Shown: one piece after another, positions 1 to 8,625 of the stretch | Layout of the letters: every line of letters starts with the position of its first letter | Numbering within the stretch: the stretch's first letter is position 1 | Program-made: the position numbers and the translations under genes | Assembly: GCF_040227235.1 (NCBI RefSeq) | Contig: NZ_JBELNZ010000004.1 | Location: 248,001-312,000, forward strand | Reading direction: 5' to 3' | Source of the DNA: Parafrigoribacterium_A soli | GTDB taxonomy: Bacteria; Actinomycetota; Actinomycetes; Actinomycetales; Microbacteriaceae | Length of the DNA stretch: 64,000 nt | Notes under the pieces: model-generated | Seen by the model: the letters and a program-made list of their open reading frames with translations, nothing else | Told to the model about the DNA's origin: nothing | Database searches by the model: none

Positions 1-73
1 CACCCGCCGGGATGATGCTGTACAGGCGGTCGAGTCCGTCGGTGCGCGTCGTCGGGGCCTCACGTTCTGTCAT
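1..73 (-). CDS. Mannose-1-phosphate guanylyltransferase, N-terminal fragment (cut by window edge)
   Basis: Only the first 24 codons are inside the window. They read MTEREAPTTRTDGLDRLYSI and then IPAG, where the edge falls. The segment LYSIIPAG matches the start of the nucleotidyltransferase fold in GDP-mannose pyrophosphorylases, where an IPAGG(V/I)G(T/S)RLWP loop binds GTP. The enzyme makes GDP-mannose from mannose-1-phosphate and GTP in the cytoplasm. The gene is divergent from the succinate dehydrogenase operon. The call rests on a very short stretch, so other sugar nucleotidyltransferases remain possible. Confidence 0.6.
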   Translation of the reverse strand, partial: MTEREAPTTRTDGLDRLYSIIPAG

Positions 74-129
74 GCGACCACTGTAGACGGGAGGGGTGGA
101 CACGATCGCTCGACGCGTCGAAGCGCGAT

Positions 130-156
130 CCCTTCGACGAGCTCGGGGGAACGAGT
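130..156. repeat. Dispersed CCCTTCGACnAGCTC-type repeat
   Basis: This is one degenerate copy of a short palindromic repeat that recurs at about 13850, 19881, 21476-21564, 27294 and 53538. The shared core is CTTCGACRAGCTCAGGGAAC. It sits between divergent genes. Its function is unknown; such repeats are scattered between genes in many actinobacteria. Confidence 0.6.
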
Positions 157-183
157 AAAACATGCAGAACTTAAGAAAAGTAT

Positions 184-195
184 CTCGATATCGAG
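184..195. promoter_or_regulatory. Perfect 12-bp palindrome upstream of sdhC, candidate operator
   Basis: CTCGATATCGAG is a perfect palindrome inside the AT-richest part of the region between manC and sdhC (about 160-210). Its position, about 120 bp before the sdhC start, fits a transcription factor site controlling succinate dehydrogenase or the divergent gene. The factor is not identified. Confidence 0.4.
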
Positions 196-313
196 CTATT
201 TCACTCCGGGATGGCGAGGATGCCCGCACAGCCGGGAATAGACTGGATCGAGTTCGTTCAGAACTGCCACATGCCCCACTGCCGGGGCTGAACCACCGCA
301 AGGAGGGTTGCTC

Positions 314-763
314 GTGCCAGACGTATCGGCGGGGGCCCTGGTCTCACCGCCAGAACCAAAGAAGTATCCACTTCCGAAAATCCGTCCACCGCGTCCCCTG
401 CGCGGCACGCTGTACCGAGGGCGAGAAGGCATGTGGTCGTGGGTGCTGCATCGCATCACCGGCGTCGGCATCTTCTTCTTCCTCCTGGTGCACATCCTGG
501 ACACCTCGCTCGTTCGCGTGAGCCCCGGCGCATACAACGCCGTGATCGGCACCTATAAGACGGTGATCATGGGCCTCGGCGAGACCGCACTGGTCGCCGC
601 GATCGGATTCCACGCCCTCAACGGCCTGCGCATCATCCTGATCGACTTCTGGAGCGTGGGCACCAAGCACCAGAAGCTGATGTTCTGGATCGTCATCGTG
701 CTCTGGATCCTCCTCCTGGTCGGCTTCGTGCCACGCCAGCTGATCAACGTCTTTAGCGAGTAG
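314..763 (+). CDS. sdhC: Succinate dehydrogenase cytochrome b subunit
   Basis: This is a membrane anchor of complex II, 149 aa, which carries heme b and helps form the quinone site. The N-terminal 45 residues are cytoplasmic. A conserved segment WSWVLHRITGVGIFFFLLVH follows, typical of SdhC. There are three hydrophobic helices, and the second contains GFHALNGLRIILIDFW with a likely heme-ligand His. The GTG at 314 is preferred over an in-frame TTG at 308 because AAGGAGG at 299-305 is well spaced from it. The gene starts the sdhCDAB operon, and the sdhD start follows its stop by 2 nt. Confidence 0.95.
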   Translation: MPDVSAGALVSPPEPKKYPLPKIRPPRPLRGTLYRGREGMWSWVLHRITGVGIFFFLLVHILDTSLVRVSPGAYNAVIGTYKTVIMGLGETALVAAIGFHALNGLRIILIDFWSVGTKHQKLMFWIVIVLWILLLVGFVPRQLINVFSE

Positions 764-765
764 CC

Positions 766-1206
766 ATGACCGTCACCATCGAAACCCCCCGCTCCTACCG
801 CAAGGCAAGCCGCACGAACGTGGAGAAGTGGGGCTGGGTCTACATGCGCGCGAGCGGTGTGGTGCTCGTCGTGCTCATCTTCGGCCACCTCTTCGTCAAC
901 CTGTTCCTCGGCACCGGCGTCAAGGCGATCGACTTCGCTTTCGTCGGGGGCAAGTGGTCCTCGCTGTTCTGGCAGATCTGGGATGCGCTGCTGCTCTGGC
1001 TCGCCCTCATCCACGGTGCCAACGGCATGCGCACGATCGTCAACGACTACGCGCACAACCGACTGCTCGCCGTCATCTTCAAGGGGGCGCTCATCGCCGC
1101 CACCGTCGTTCTACTCATTCTGGGAACCCTCGTGATCTTTACCTTTGACCCGTGCCCATCAGGCGCCGCACTCGCGGACCTCCCGAGCTTCTGCCCGGCA
1201 CCGTAA
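766..1206 (+). CDS. sdhD: Succinate dehydrogenase hydrophobic membrane anchor subunit
   Basis: This is the second membrane anchor of complex II, 146 aa. It shows three transmembrane helices: VVLVVLIFGHLFVNLFLG, a middle helix containing LALIHGANGMRTIVNDY, and a C-terminal helix of Ala, Val, Leu and Ile. The His in HLFVNL and the HGANG motif are the family landmarks for heme and quinone sites. Its stop TAA overlaps the ATG of sdhA (TAATG), so translation of the two is coupled. Confidence 0.93.
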   Translation: MTVTIETPRSYRKASRTNVEKWGWVYMRASGVVLVVLIFGHLFVNLFLGTGVKAIDFAFVGGKWSSLFWQIWDALLLWLALIHGANGMRTIVNDYAHNRLLAVIFKGALIAATVVLLILGTLVIFTFDPCPSGAALADLPSFCPAP

Positions 1207-3023
1207 TGGCGACAGAGAAGGCAGACAGCGTGGAATTCGAAGACGGCGACATCATCGACGGCGTGCACTATCACCGCCACGACATCGTGATCGTCGGTGC
1301 CGGTGGTGCCGGGATGCGGGCGGCCATCGAGGCAGGTCCGAACGCCAACACGGCGGTCATCTCCAAGCTCTATCCCACTCGCTCCCACACGGGTGCTGCG
1401 CAGGGCGGCATGGCCGCGGCGCTCGGCAACGTCGAGGAAGACAACTGGGAGTGGCACACCTACGACACCGTCAAGGGCGGCGACTACCTCGTAGATCAGG
1501 ATGCGGCGGAGATCCTCGCGAAAGAGGCCATCGACGCGATCATGGACCTCGAGAACATGGGACTTCCCTTCAACCGCACGCCGGAGGGTCGCATCGACCA
1601 GCGCCGGTTCGGCGGCCATACCCGCGACCACGGCAAGAGCGCGGTTCGCCGTGCCTGCTACGCCGCGGACCGCACCGGCCACATGATCCTGCAGACGCTG
1701 TACCAGAACTGCGTCAAGTTCGGCATCAACTTCTTCAACGAGTTCTACGTGCTCGACCTGCTCATGAACGAGGTCGACGGAGTGCAGCGTCCCGCCGGCG
1801 TCGTCGCCTACGAGCTGGCCACCGGCGAGCTGCACGTCTTCCAGGGCAAGGCCGTCATCTTCGCCACCGGCGGCTTCGGCAAGATCTTCAAGACCACCTC
1901 GAACGCGCACACCCTCACCGGTGACGGCGTCGGCATCATCTGGCGCAAGGGTCTGCCACTCGAAGACATGGAGTTCTTCCAGTTCCACCCGACCGGATTG
2001 GCCGGGCTCGGCATCCTCTTGTCTGAGGCAGCCCGAGGCGAGGGCGCGATCCTGCGCAACAGCGACGGCGAGCGCTTCATGGAGCGCTACGCGCCGACTA
2101 TCAAGGACCTCGCCCCGCGCGACATCGTCGCCCGCTCGATGGCCACCGAAATCCGCGAGGGGCGCGGCGCCGGGCCGTACAAGGACTACGTCTACCTCGA
2201 CATCACCCACCTCGAACCCGCGGTCATCGACGCCAAGCTGCCCGACATCACCGAGTTCGCGCGCACTTACCTCGGTGTCGAGCCGTACACCGAGCCGGTG
2301 CCCGTGCTGCCGACTGCGCACTACGCGATGGGCGGCATCCCGACCAACAACAACGCCGAGGTGCTGCGCAGCAACACCGAGACCGTGCCCGGCCTTTACG
2401 CCGCCGGCGAGTGCGCCTGCGTGAGTGTCCACGGCTCCAATCGCCTCGGCACTAACTCCCTGCTCGACATCAACGTCTTCGGCAAGCGCGCCGGCAACAA
2501 CGCCGTCGAGTACGTGAAGACCGCGGAGTGGGTGCCGCTGCCCGCTGACCCGGCCGGGGGCATCCGTTCACTGCTCGCCGGCGTGCGCGAGGGGGACGGC
2601 ACCGAGCGCATCGCCGTGCTACGCAAGGAACTGCAGGATGCGATGGACCGCAATGCGCAGGTCTTCCGCACCGAAGAGAGCCTGACCGAGGTCGGCGACC
2701 TGATCGAGACGCTGCGGGCCAGGTACAAAAACATCCAGGTTCAAGACAAGGGCAAGCGGTTCAACACCGACCTGCTCGAGGCGGTCGAGCTCGGCTTCCT
2801 GCTCGACCTCGCCGAGGTGCTCGTCTACTCCGCGCGTAACCGCAAGGAGAGCCGCGGCGCCCACATGCGCGAGGACTACCCACTGCGCGACGACGAGAAC
2901 CTGATGGTGCACACCATGGCGTACCTCACGGGAGACCCGGAGTCAGGCGCCGGGAACCACATCACGCTTGACTGGAAACCGGTGGTCGTCACCAACTACC
3001 CGCCGACCGAAAGAAAGTACTAA
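1206..3023 (+). CDS. sdhA: Succinate dehydrogenase flavoprotein subunit
   Basis: This 605-aa subunit oxidises succinate to fumarate using covalently bound FAD. The Rossmann motif IVIVGAGGAGMRAA lies near residue 20. The FAD-attachment segment SHTGAAQGG contains the conserved His. The substrate and catalytic segments HTRDHGKSAVRR, FHPTG, TAHYAMGGI and GSNRLGTNSL are all present. The frame is open to an upstream ATG at 1152, but the ATG at 1206 is chosen because it overlaps the sdhD stop and gives the usual N-terminus. The next gene overlaps by 1 nt (TAATG). Confidence 0.97.
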   Translation: MATEKADSVEFEDGDIIDGVHYHRHDIVIVGAGGAGMRAAIEAGPNANTAVISKLYPTRSHTGAAQGGMAAALGNVEEDNWEWHTYDTVKGGDYLVDQDAAEILAKEAIDAIMDLENMGLPFNRTPEGRIDQRRFGGHTRDHGKSAVRRACYAADRTGHMILQTLYQNCVKFGINFFNEFYVLDLLMNEVDGVQRPAGVVAYELATGELHVFQGKAVIFATGGFGKIFKTTSNAHTLTGDGVGIIWRKGLPLEDMEFFQFHPTGLAGLGILLSEAARGEGAILRNSDGERFMERYAPTIKDLAPRDIVARSMATEIREGRGAGPYKDYVYLDITHLEPAVIDAKLPDITEFARTYLGVEPYTEPVPVLPTAHYAMGGIPTNNNAEVLRSNTETVPGLYAAGECACVSVHGSNRLGTNSLLDINVFGKRAGNNAVEYVKTAEWVPLPADPAGGIRSLLAGVREGDGTERIAVLRKELQDAMDRNAQVFRTEESLTEVGDLIETLRARYKNIQVQDKGKRFNTDLLEAVELGFLLDLAEVLVYSARNRKESRGAHMREDYPLRDDENLMVHTMAYLTGDPESGAGNHITLDWKPVVVTNYPPTERKY

Positions 3024-3787
3024 TGAGCAACGCAGTCCTCGAGCAGAAGGGGCCGCGCGAGCACGCGGTCGTACCGACGTTCACCGCCACCCTGATCATC
3101 CGCCGCTTCGACCCGGATGTTGATGAAGAACCCCGCTGGGTCGACTACGACGTCGAACTTCACGGCACCGACCGCGTGCTCGACGCGCTGCACAAGATCA
3201 AGTGGGAACAGGACGGCTCGCTGTCGTTCCGGCGCTCCTGCGCCCACGGCGTCTGCGGCTCGGACGCCATGCGCATCAACGGCCGCAACCGGCTCGCCTG
3301 CAAGACCCTGATCAAGGATCTCGACATCACGAAGCCGATCTACATCGAGGCGCTCAAGGGACTTCCGCTGGAGAAGGACCTCATCGTCGACATGGAGCCG
3401 TTCTTCGACAGCTTCAGGGCGATGCAGCCCTTCCTGCAGAACGCGAACAAGCCGAAGGACGGCAAGGAGCGGCTGCAGAGCCCTGCGGAGCGCGCCCGCT
3501 TCGACGACACCACCAAGTGCATCCTGTGTGCCGCGTGCACCTCGAGCTGCCCCGTCTTCTGGACCGACGGCCAGTACTTCGGTCCGGCGGCCATCGTGAA
3601 CGCACACCGCTTCATCTTCGACTCGCGCGACGAGGCCACCCAGGTGCGGCTCGACATCCTGAACGACATGGAGGGTGTGTGGCGCTGCCGCACGACCTTC
3701 AACTGCACGGATGCCTGCCCACGAGGAATCCAGGTCACGCAGGCGATCGCAGAGGTCAAGCAGGCCATCCTGCGCGGCGGCGCCTGA
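3023..3787 (+). CDS. sdhB: Succinate dehydrogenase iron-sulfur subunit
   Basis: This is the 254-aa electron-transfer subunit linking FAD to the quinone site. It has an N-terminal plant-type ferredoxin domain with the [2Fe-2S] ligands in SCAHGVCGSD and a following RLAC. The C-terminal domain has CILCAACTSSCP for [4Fe-4S] and CRTTFNCTDACP for [3Fe-4S]. Length and Cys spacing are normal. The last five codons (LRGGA) and stop form the first unit of a tandem repeat that continues about 100 bp downstream. The protein itself is not extended because every unit carries the stop. Confidence 0.97.
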   Translation: MSNAVLEQKGPREHAVVPTFTATLIIRRFDPDVDEEPRWVDYDVELHGTDRVLDALHKIKWEQDGSLSFRRSCAHGVCGSDAMRINGRNRLACKTLIKDLDITKPIYIEALKGLPLEKDLIVDMEPFFDSFRAMQPFLQNANKPKDGKERLQSPAERARFDDTTKCILCAACTSSCPVFWTDGQYFGPAAIVNAHRFIFDSRDEATQVRLDILNDMEGVWRCRTTFNCTDACPRGIQVTQAIAEVKQAILRGGA

Positions 3788-3893
3788 AATCAAGCCTCAC
3801 GCGGCGGCGCCTGAAATCAAGCCTCACGCGGCGGCGCCTGAAATCAAGCCTCACGCGGCGGCGCCTGAACCAAGCCTCACGCGGCGGCGCCTA
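3774..3893. repeat. 27-bp tandem repeat covering the sdhB stop codon, about 4.5 copies
   Basis: The unit starts GCGGCGGCGCCTGAAATC and ends AAGCCTCAC. Copies lie at 3774-3800, 3801-3827 and 3828-3854 (identical), 3855-3880 (26 bp, with a small change) and 3881-3893 (partial). The unit is a multiple of three and repeats the 3' end of sdhB with its TGA, so each copy restores the same stop in frame. It probably arose by slippage or unequal recombination. Confidence 0.95.
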
Positions 3894-3956
3894 ACACCTG
3901 GCTCGCGGTTCCGCTACCGCTCCCGCCGAATCGGAGTGCCCGGTTAGGCTGGAAAA

Positions 3957-5003
3957 ATGGCGGACAAGCAGGGGATCACAGCCAGGATCACCGCGCTCAT
4001 CGCATGGGTGCAGTCGCTGAAGCCGGTGCGCGTCTTCACGCTCTACACCGGCAAGCGGGGGCCGCTGCTTGCGGCCGGGCTGTCGTATCAGTCGATCTTC
4101 GCCGTCTTCGCGGGACTGTGGGTGGGTTTCGCCGTCGTCGGTCTGGTGCTGCGGTCGCAGCCCGACCTGCAGAACGCCGTCTTTGACATGATCGGCACCT
4201 ACGTGCCGGGCCTGTTCGACAGCGGCGGGAGCAAGGGTGCGATCAACCCGCACGACCTGCTCGAGGCGCGCACCCTCAGCTGGACCGGCGCCATCGCGCT
4301 CGTCGGCCTGCTGTTCACGGCGCTCGGCTGGCTGGCGTCGTGCCGTGACGCCGTACGGGTGATGTTCGAGCTACCGGGCGAGAAGCTCAACTTCCTGCTG
4401 CTGAAGCTCAAGGATCTCGGTCTTGCGATCGCCTTCGGTGTCGCCCTGATCGTCTCCGCCACGCTCTCCATCTTCAGCACGCAGGCGCTCGGCGCCGCGT
4501 TTGACCTGCTCGGCATCGACCAGCATTCCGTTGCCGCCGAGATCGTCGGACGCGTAGTCGGCCTGCTCCTCATGCTCATTCTCGACACGGCCGTGCTCGC
4601 GGCGCTGTTCCGCCTTCTCTCGGGGCTCGCGATCCCGCTCAAGCAACTGCTGGTCGGTTCGCTCATCGGTGCCGTCGGCCTCGGTGTGCTGAAGGTGCTC
4701 GGAAGTTCGCTGCTCGGAGGGGCGAGCAAGAACCCGCTGCTCGCATCCTTCGCCGTGATCATCGGACTGCTCATCTGGTTCAACTTCATCTGCCAGGTGA
4801 TCCTCCTGTCGGGTGCCTGGATCGCGGAGAGCGTCGCGGACCGCGACATTGTGCTCGATCCGGTGGCGGAGGCGGCGCGGCTGGAACGGGAGCGCGCAGA
4901 CCTGGCCGAGGCACAGGCGGATGCCGAGGCCGCGGCTCGCAAACGGCCATGGTTCGTGAGGCTGTTCCGACGGCATCCGCACAGGGGTCACTCAGCGTCT
5001 TGA
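3957..5003 (+). CDS. YihY/BrkB-family inner membrane protein
   Basis: This is a 348-aa integral membrane protein. It shows the family signature: an N-terminal KRGPLLAAGLSYQSIFAVFAGLWV helix and about six helices in total, including one with SGAWIAESVADRD near the end. The charged C-terminal tail has a coiled-coil-like Ala/Glu stretch. Family members are often called ribonuclease BN-like or virulence factor BrkB; that nuclease annotation is historical and no catalytic motif is seen. The ATG at 3957 follows a GGAAAA stretch. The 3' end overlaps the convergent small gene by 12 bp. Confidence 0.85.
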   Translation: MADKQGITARITALIAWVQSLKPVRVFTLYTGKRGPLLAAGLSYQSIFAVFAGLWVGFAVVGLVLRSQPDLQNAVFDMIGTYVPGLFDSGGSKGAINPHDLLEARTLSWTGAIALVGLLFTALGWLASCRDAVRVMFELPGEKLNFLLLKLKDLGLAIAFGVALIVSATLSIFSTQALGAAFDLLGIDQHSVAAEIVGRVVGLLLMLILDTAVLAALFRLLSGLAIPLKQLLVGSLIGAVGLGVLKVLGSSLLGGASKNPLLASFAVIIGLLIWFNFICQVILLSGAWIAESVADRDIVLDPVAEAARLERERADLAEAQADAEAAARKRPWFVRLFRRHPHRGHSAS

Positions 5004-5351
5004 GGCGTAGACCCGCAGGTTCTCCGGCATCGGGAACGGTAGCGAAAAGTTGACCTGAGGCAGGTCGATCGCACCCCAGTCGTCCTGCTTCACCCGGATG
5101 CCCTCCGGCGACACCTCGGTGAGCCGCACGCGCAGCCAACGGCCATCGTCCAGCCGCAGCTCGTAGGGGTCGGCGAGATAGCCGATGCCGAGGTCCTCGA
5201 GCGTGGCCTCCGCGGTGAACCAGTCCACAGCATCCGAGCGCCTGCGCCCCAGCAGGTCGATGACGACGAAGCCGTCGCCCTCCGGCGCGATCCAGCCGAG
5301 CAGTTCGCCATCACGACCGCGGCGGTGCTCGATCCACTCGCTCTCCGCCAT
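4992..5351 (-). CDS. Conserved-looking small protein of unknown function
   Basis: A 119-aa soluble protein begins MAESEWIEHRRGRDGELLGW. It is rich in beta-prone, Asp/Glu/Trp-containing segments such as DGRWLRVRLTEVSPEGIRVK and ends in LPFPMPENLRVYASRR. No catalytic motif or membrane helix is evident. The ATG at 5351 is preferred over an in-frame GTG at 5357. It is convergent with the YihY/BrkB gene (12-bp overlap) and divergent from exonuclease III. The function is not recognised. Confidence 0.75.
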   Translation of the reverse strand: MAESEWIEHRRGRDGELLGWIAPEGDGFVVIDLLGRRRSDAVDWFTAEATLEDLGIGYLADPYELRLDDGRWLRVRLTEVSPEGIRVKQDDWGAIDLPQVNFSLPFPMPENLRVYASRR

Positions 5352-5436
5352 GCGCACAGCCTAGGGTGCCGCGCGGCTCCTCGCCCGAGCGTTACGCGAG
5401 CACCGGATGACGGCGGTGCTCCCTAGGATTAAGGGC

Positions 5437-6267
5437 ATGCCCAAGCTGCGAATCGCCTCTGTCAACACGAACGGCGTGCGCGCCGCCTACCGCAAGGGAA
5501 TGGGCGACTGGCTCGATGCGCGCAACGTCGACATCCTCGCCATTCAGGAGGTTCGAGCGGCCACCGAGGATCTCGAGAATCTGCTCGGCCCCGAGTGGGA
5601 CATCCTGCACGACGCCGCGACCGCCAAGGGTCGCGCTGGTGTCGCGCTCGCGAGCCGCAACAAGGCGAGCATCCACCGCGTCACCTTCGGCGCGGACGAC
5701 TTCGACAGCGCCGGCCGTTGGCTCGAGGCCGACTACGAGGTGGGCGACGCGCTCGTCACCGTCGTGAGCACCTACGTGCACTCCGGCATGGTGGACACCC
5801 CGAAGCAGGTCGAGAAGTACAAGTTCCTCGACGCGATGACCGAGCGCCTGCCGGAACTGCGGGCGCACAACGAGCTCTCCCTGGTCGTGGGCGACCTGAA
5901 CGTGGGCCACCGCACGCTCGACATCAAGAACTGGCGCGGCAATGTCAAGAACGCGGGATTCCTGCCGCAGGAGCGCGCATACTTCGACCGCTTCTTCGGC
6001 GCGGAAGACGAAGAGGACTACAACGATGGCGCTGGCCTCGGCTGGGTCGACGTCGGCCGCAAGTGGGCCGGCGAGGTCGAGGGCCCCTACACCTGGTGGA
6101 GCCAGCGCGGACGTGCCTTCGACACCGACACCGGATGGCGACTCGACTACCACGTGGCCGCTCCCGCCCTCGCCGCGACCGTGCAGAACTACACGATCGA
6201 TCGGGCGGAGTCGCACGAGGCCCGTTGGTCGGATCACGCGCCGGTGGTTGTCGACTACCTGGTGTAA
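5437..6267 (+). CDS. xth: Exodeoxyribonuclease III / AP endonuclease family protein
   Basis: This 276-aa enzyme of the exonuclease-endonuclease-phosphatase superfamily acts in base excision repair, cutting at abasic sites and removing 3' blocks. Visible motifs are LRIASVNTNGVRAA at the N-terminus, ILAIQEVRA with the metal-binding Glu, VVGDLNVGHRTLDIKN, GWRLDYHVA and the terminal RWSDHAPVVVDY with the catalytic Asp-His pair. The ATG at 5437 (MPKLRIAS) fits the family start; the frame is open upstream to 5407. A large hairpin follows its stop. Confidence 0.93.
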   Translation: MPKLRIASVNTNGVRAAYRKGMGDWLDARNVDILAIQEVRAATEDLENLLGPEWDILHDAATAKGRAGVALASRNKASIHRVTFGADDFDSAGRWLEADYEVGDALVTVVSTYVHSGMVDTPKQVEKYKFLDAMTERLPELRAHNELSLVVGDLNVGHRTLDIKNWRGNVKNAGFLPQERAYFDRFFGAEDEEDYNDGAGLGWVDVGRKWAGEVEGPYTWWSQRGRAFDTDTGWRLDYHVAAPALAATVQNYTIDRAESHEARWSDHAPVVVDYLV

Positions 6268-6276
6268 TCGCGTGGA

Positions 6277-6352
6277 TTTTTGGCGAATGGGCGCAGCGGC
6301 TCCGCCCATAGAGGCCCACCACACCCCCGCCGCTCCGCCCATCCACCAAAAA
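6277..6352. repeat. Long imperfect inverted repeat after xth, possible terminator
   Basis: The arm at 6277-6300 (TTTTTGG, then ATGGGCG, then AGCGGC) pairs with the arm at 6329-6352 (GCCGCT, CGCCCAT, CCAAAAA) across a 28-nt loop with about four mismatches. A smaller hairpin, ATGGGCG with CGCCCAT, nests in the left arm. It lies between the xth stop and trpS. The 3' side ends in CCAAAAA on the + strand, so a T-run follows the stem only on the opposite strand. Confidence 0.7.
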
Positions 6353-6422
6353 CAGGTGCTGGAAGTCCGGTGATCAACCACGACCGCCGGTTGGGGTTTA
6401 CTTTTACTGGAAGAATTGTTGT

Positions 6423-7433
6423 ATGAGTTCGAAACCGCGCCTGTTCTCGGGCATGCAGCCCTCCGCCAACTCGCTTCACGCGGGCAACTACATCGGCGCG
6501 CTCATGCAGTGGAAGGAGCTGCAGTCCACCCACGACGCGATCTTCTGCATCGTCGACCTGCACGCTCTCACCCTGCCGCAGGATCCTGAGTCGCTGCGTC
6601 AGAACACGAGGCGCACCGCCGCGCAGTACATCGCCGCGGGAATCGACCCGACCGCCTCGACCCTGTTCGTGCAGTCTCACGTGGCCGCGCATCCAGAGCT
6701 TGCCTGGGTGCTCAACACGATCACCGGCTTCGGCGAAGCAAGCCGGATGACCCAGTTCAAAGACAAGTCGCAGAAGCAGGGTGCCGACTCGACCTCGGTC
6801 GGGCTGTTCGCCTATCCCATTCTTATGGCAGCCGACATCCTGCTCTATGACGCCGTGGCCGTGCCCGTGGGCGACGACCAGCGACAGCACGTCGAGCTCA
6901 CGCGCGACCTCGCCAACCGGTTCAATTCGCGCTACGGCGAGACCTTCGTGATTCCCGAGGCGATGATCCTCAAGGAGACCGCGCGCATCTACGACCTGCA
7001 GGAACCGTCAAACAAGATGAGCAAGTCCGCGGCATCCGAGTCGGGCATCGTGTGGCTGCTCGACGACCCGAAGCTCACGCTCAAGAAGATCAAGTCGGCG
7101 GTGACAGATGACGACCGCGAGGTGCGCTTCGACCGAGCGACCAAGCCGGGCGTCTCCAACCTGCTCACGATCTACTCGGTGATGGCGGGCAAGAGCATCG
7201 CGGAGCTCGAGCGCGAGTACGAGGGTCACGGCTACGGTGACCTCAAGAAGGATCTCGCCGAGGTGGTCGTCGAGACCTTCTCCCCCATCCGTGCTCGCGT
7301 GCAGGAACTGCTCGACGACCCGGCCGAACTCGATCGGATGCTGGCGGGCAACGCCGATCGCGCGGCCGAGATCGCGAACGTGACCCTCGCGAAGGTCTAC
7401 GACCGCATGGGCCTGCTGCCGCGCGTGCGGTGA
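6423..7433 (+). CDS. trpS: Tryptophan--tRNA ligase
   Basis: This 336-aa class Ic aminoacyl-tRNA synthetase charges tRNA-Trp. It starts MSSKPRLFSGMQPSANSLHA. The HIGH-like motif is SLHAGNYIGA near residue 15. The ATP-binding KMSKS motif appears as NKMSKSAAS around residue 198. The central segment GDDQRQHVELTRDLANRFN is diagnostic for bacterial TrpRS. Length is normal for the family. No tryptophan attenuator or T-box was recognised in the 155 bp upstream. Confidence 0.97.
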   Translation: MSSKPRLFSGMQPSANSLHAGNYIGALMQWKELQSTHDAIFCIVDLHALTLPQDPESLRQNTRRTAAQYIAAGIDPTASTLFVQSHVAAHPELAWVLNTITGFGEASRMTQFKDKSQKQGADSTSVGLFAYPILMAADILLYDAVAVPVGDDQRQHVELTRDLANRFNSRYGETFVIPEAMILKETARIYDLQEPSNKMSKSAASESGIVWLLDDPKLTLKKIKSAVTDDDREVRFDRATKPGVSNLLTIYSVMAGKSIAELEREYEGHGYGDLKKDLAEVVVETFSPIRARVQELLDDPAELDRMLAGNADRAAEIANVTLAKVYDRMGLLPRVR

Positions 7434-7704
7434 TCCGGCCCATCGTTCTCGAGGCTTCACCTCGACCAACCGGCCGCGGTGGCATCGCGACGATCTTCGA
7501 GCACTGCTTCGCGCTCCACTGAGTGTGGCGGAGCGAAACCGCTGATCGGGAGCGCTGCGCCCCCAAACGGGAGCGCGCCGCGGAAATCGGTTGCGGAATG
7601 CCTTCGAGGGCATACGATCGGAGGCGCTCAACCCCGCTCCACCCGAGCTCGCTTACCCTCACAGTCCCCACCCGCGTTATCCGAAAACGCAGGAGATTCC
7701 CGCC

Positions 7705-8478
7705 ATGACGTCCGTAGTCGACACCCCAGCCGCTTTTTCGCGCGAAACACCAGCTCTTTCCGTGGTGCTGTTCGACCTGGATGACACGCTCTTCGCGCAC
7801 CGCAGCGCCGTGACCACGGCCATCGGAAACTATCGCGCCGCACTCGGTGACTCCTACGCCGACGAAGACGAACACGCGGCCGCCCATCGCTGGCACCAGC
7901 TCGAGGAGACGCATTACCACCGCTACCTCACGGGCGAACTGACCTACGCCGACCAGCGCCGGGCACGCGCCCGGGGCTTCGCCGAGCCGCACGGACTATC
8001 GCTCGAGGATCACGAGGCCGACGCGTGGTTCGACGCATATTTTCGCGAGTACGTCAAGGCGTGGATGCTGCACGGCGACGCCCTCGGATGCCTGAACACG
8101 CTCGCGGCCGCAGGCGTGCGCATGGGCATCATCACGAACGGTGACCTCGCTTTTCAGACGAGCAAGATCGAGCGCCTCGGCCTCGTGCCGCTGTTTGAGC
8201 ACGTGATCACCTCGGGCGAGCTCGGCTACGCCAAGCCGGATGCCCGCATCTTCGGAGACGCCTGTCGCCGCTTCGGAGTGGAGCCTTCGCAGGCCGCGTA
8301 CGTCGGGGACCGGCTGCGCACGGACGCCATCGGCGCCGCGGGAGCCGGCCTCATCGGCGTCTGGCTCGACCGTCGTGGAAGCGCAACCATCACCGAGATC
8401 ATGGCGGCGCGCGTGTCTGGCGTGCCGATCATCCGCACGCTCGAGGAACTGCCCGCCGCCATCGGCGTGCGCGCCTGA
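7705..8478 (+). CDS. HAD-superfamily hydrolase
   Basis: This is a 257-aa phosphatase-like protein. HAD motif I is VVLFDLDDTLFAH with the nucleophilic Asp, motif II is IITNGD, the motif III Lys is in GYAKPDARIF, and motif IV is YVGDRLRTDAIGAAGAGL. A helical cap lies between motifs I and II. The ATG at 7705 has AGGAG 9-13 nt upstream; the frame is open back to 7591. The substrate is unknown; relatives act on small phosphorylated metabolites. The preceding 271 bp hold no recognisable gene. Confidence 0.85.
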   Translation: MTSVVDTPAAFSRETPALSVVLFDLDDTLFAHRSAVTTAIGNYRAALGDSYADEDEHAAAHRWHQLEETHYHRYLTGELTYADQRRARARGFAEPHGLSLEDHEADAWFDAYFREYVKAWMLHGDALGCLNTLAAAGVRMGIITNGDLAFQTSKIERLGLVPLFEHVITSGELGYAKPDARIFGDACRRFGVEPSQAAYVGDRLRTDAIGAAGAGLIGVWLDRRGSATITEIMAARVSGVPIIRTLEELPAAIGVRA

Positions 8479-8492
8479 GCGGGCCGCTCCCT

Positions 8493-8585
8493 GCATAACT
8501 CAGGCAATACGCGGTGCGATCCTGCTTGACCGCAGTGATCACGGGTATCGGCGCGCGCAGTGCGCGCGAATTGCCTGAATTGTGA
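8493..8585. repeat. About 92-bp palindromic repeat with GCATAACTCAGGCA end (copy 1)
   Basis: The left end GCATAACTCAGGCA at 8493-8506 faces a degenerate right end TGCCTGAATTGTGA at 8572-8585. Related copies are at 9659-9752, 23142-23233 and 59793-59883, all between genes and all 91-94 bp long. This copy lies between two convergent genes. Confidence 0.8.
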
Positions 8586-8625
8586 CAACGCCCGTGTGAA
8601 GTCCGTGGGGGATGCCGACAAGCGT

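Noticed and set aside
1047..2432. 461-codon minus-strand frame opposite sdhA
   Set aside because: Antisense shadow of a well-supported gene; no domain, no ribosome site.
3774..3893. Tandem repeat considered as a CRISPR-like array
   Set aside because: Units are directly adjacent with no unique spacers and there are no cas genes.
3202..3894. Plus-strand frame with RRLKSSLT-type peptide repeats downstream of sdhB
   Set aside because: The repeat peptide is only the off-frame reading of the 27-bp DNA repeat, and the rest overlaps sdhB out of frame.
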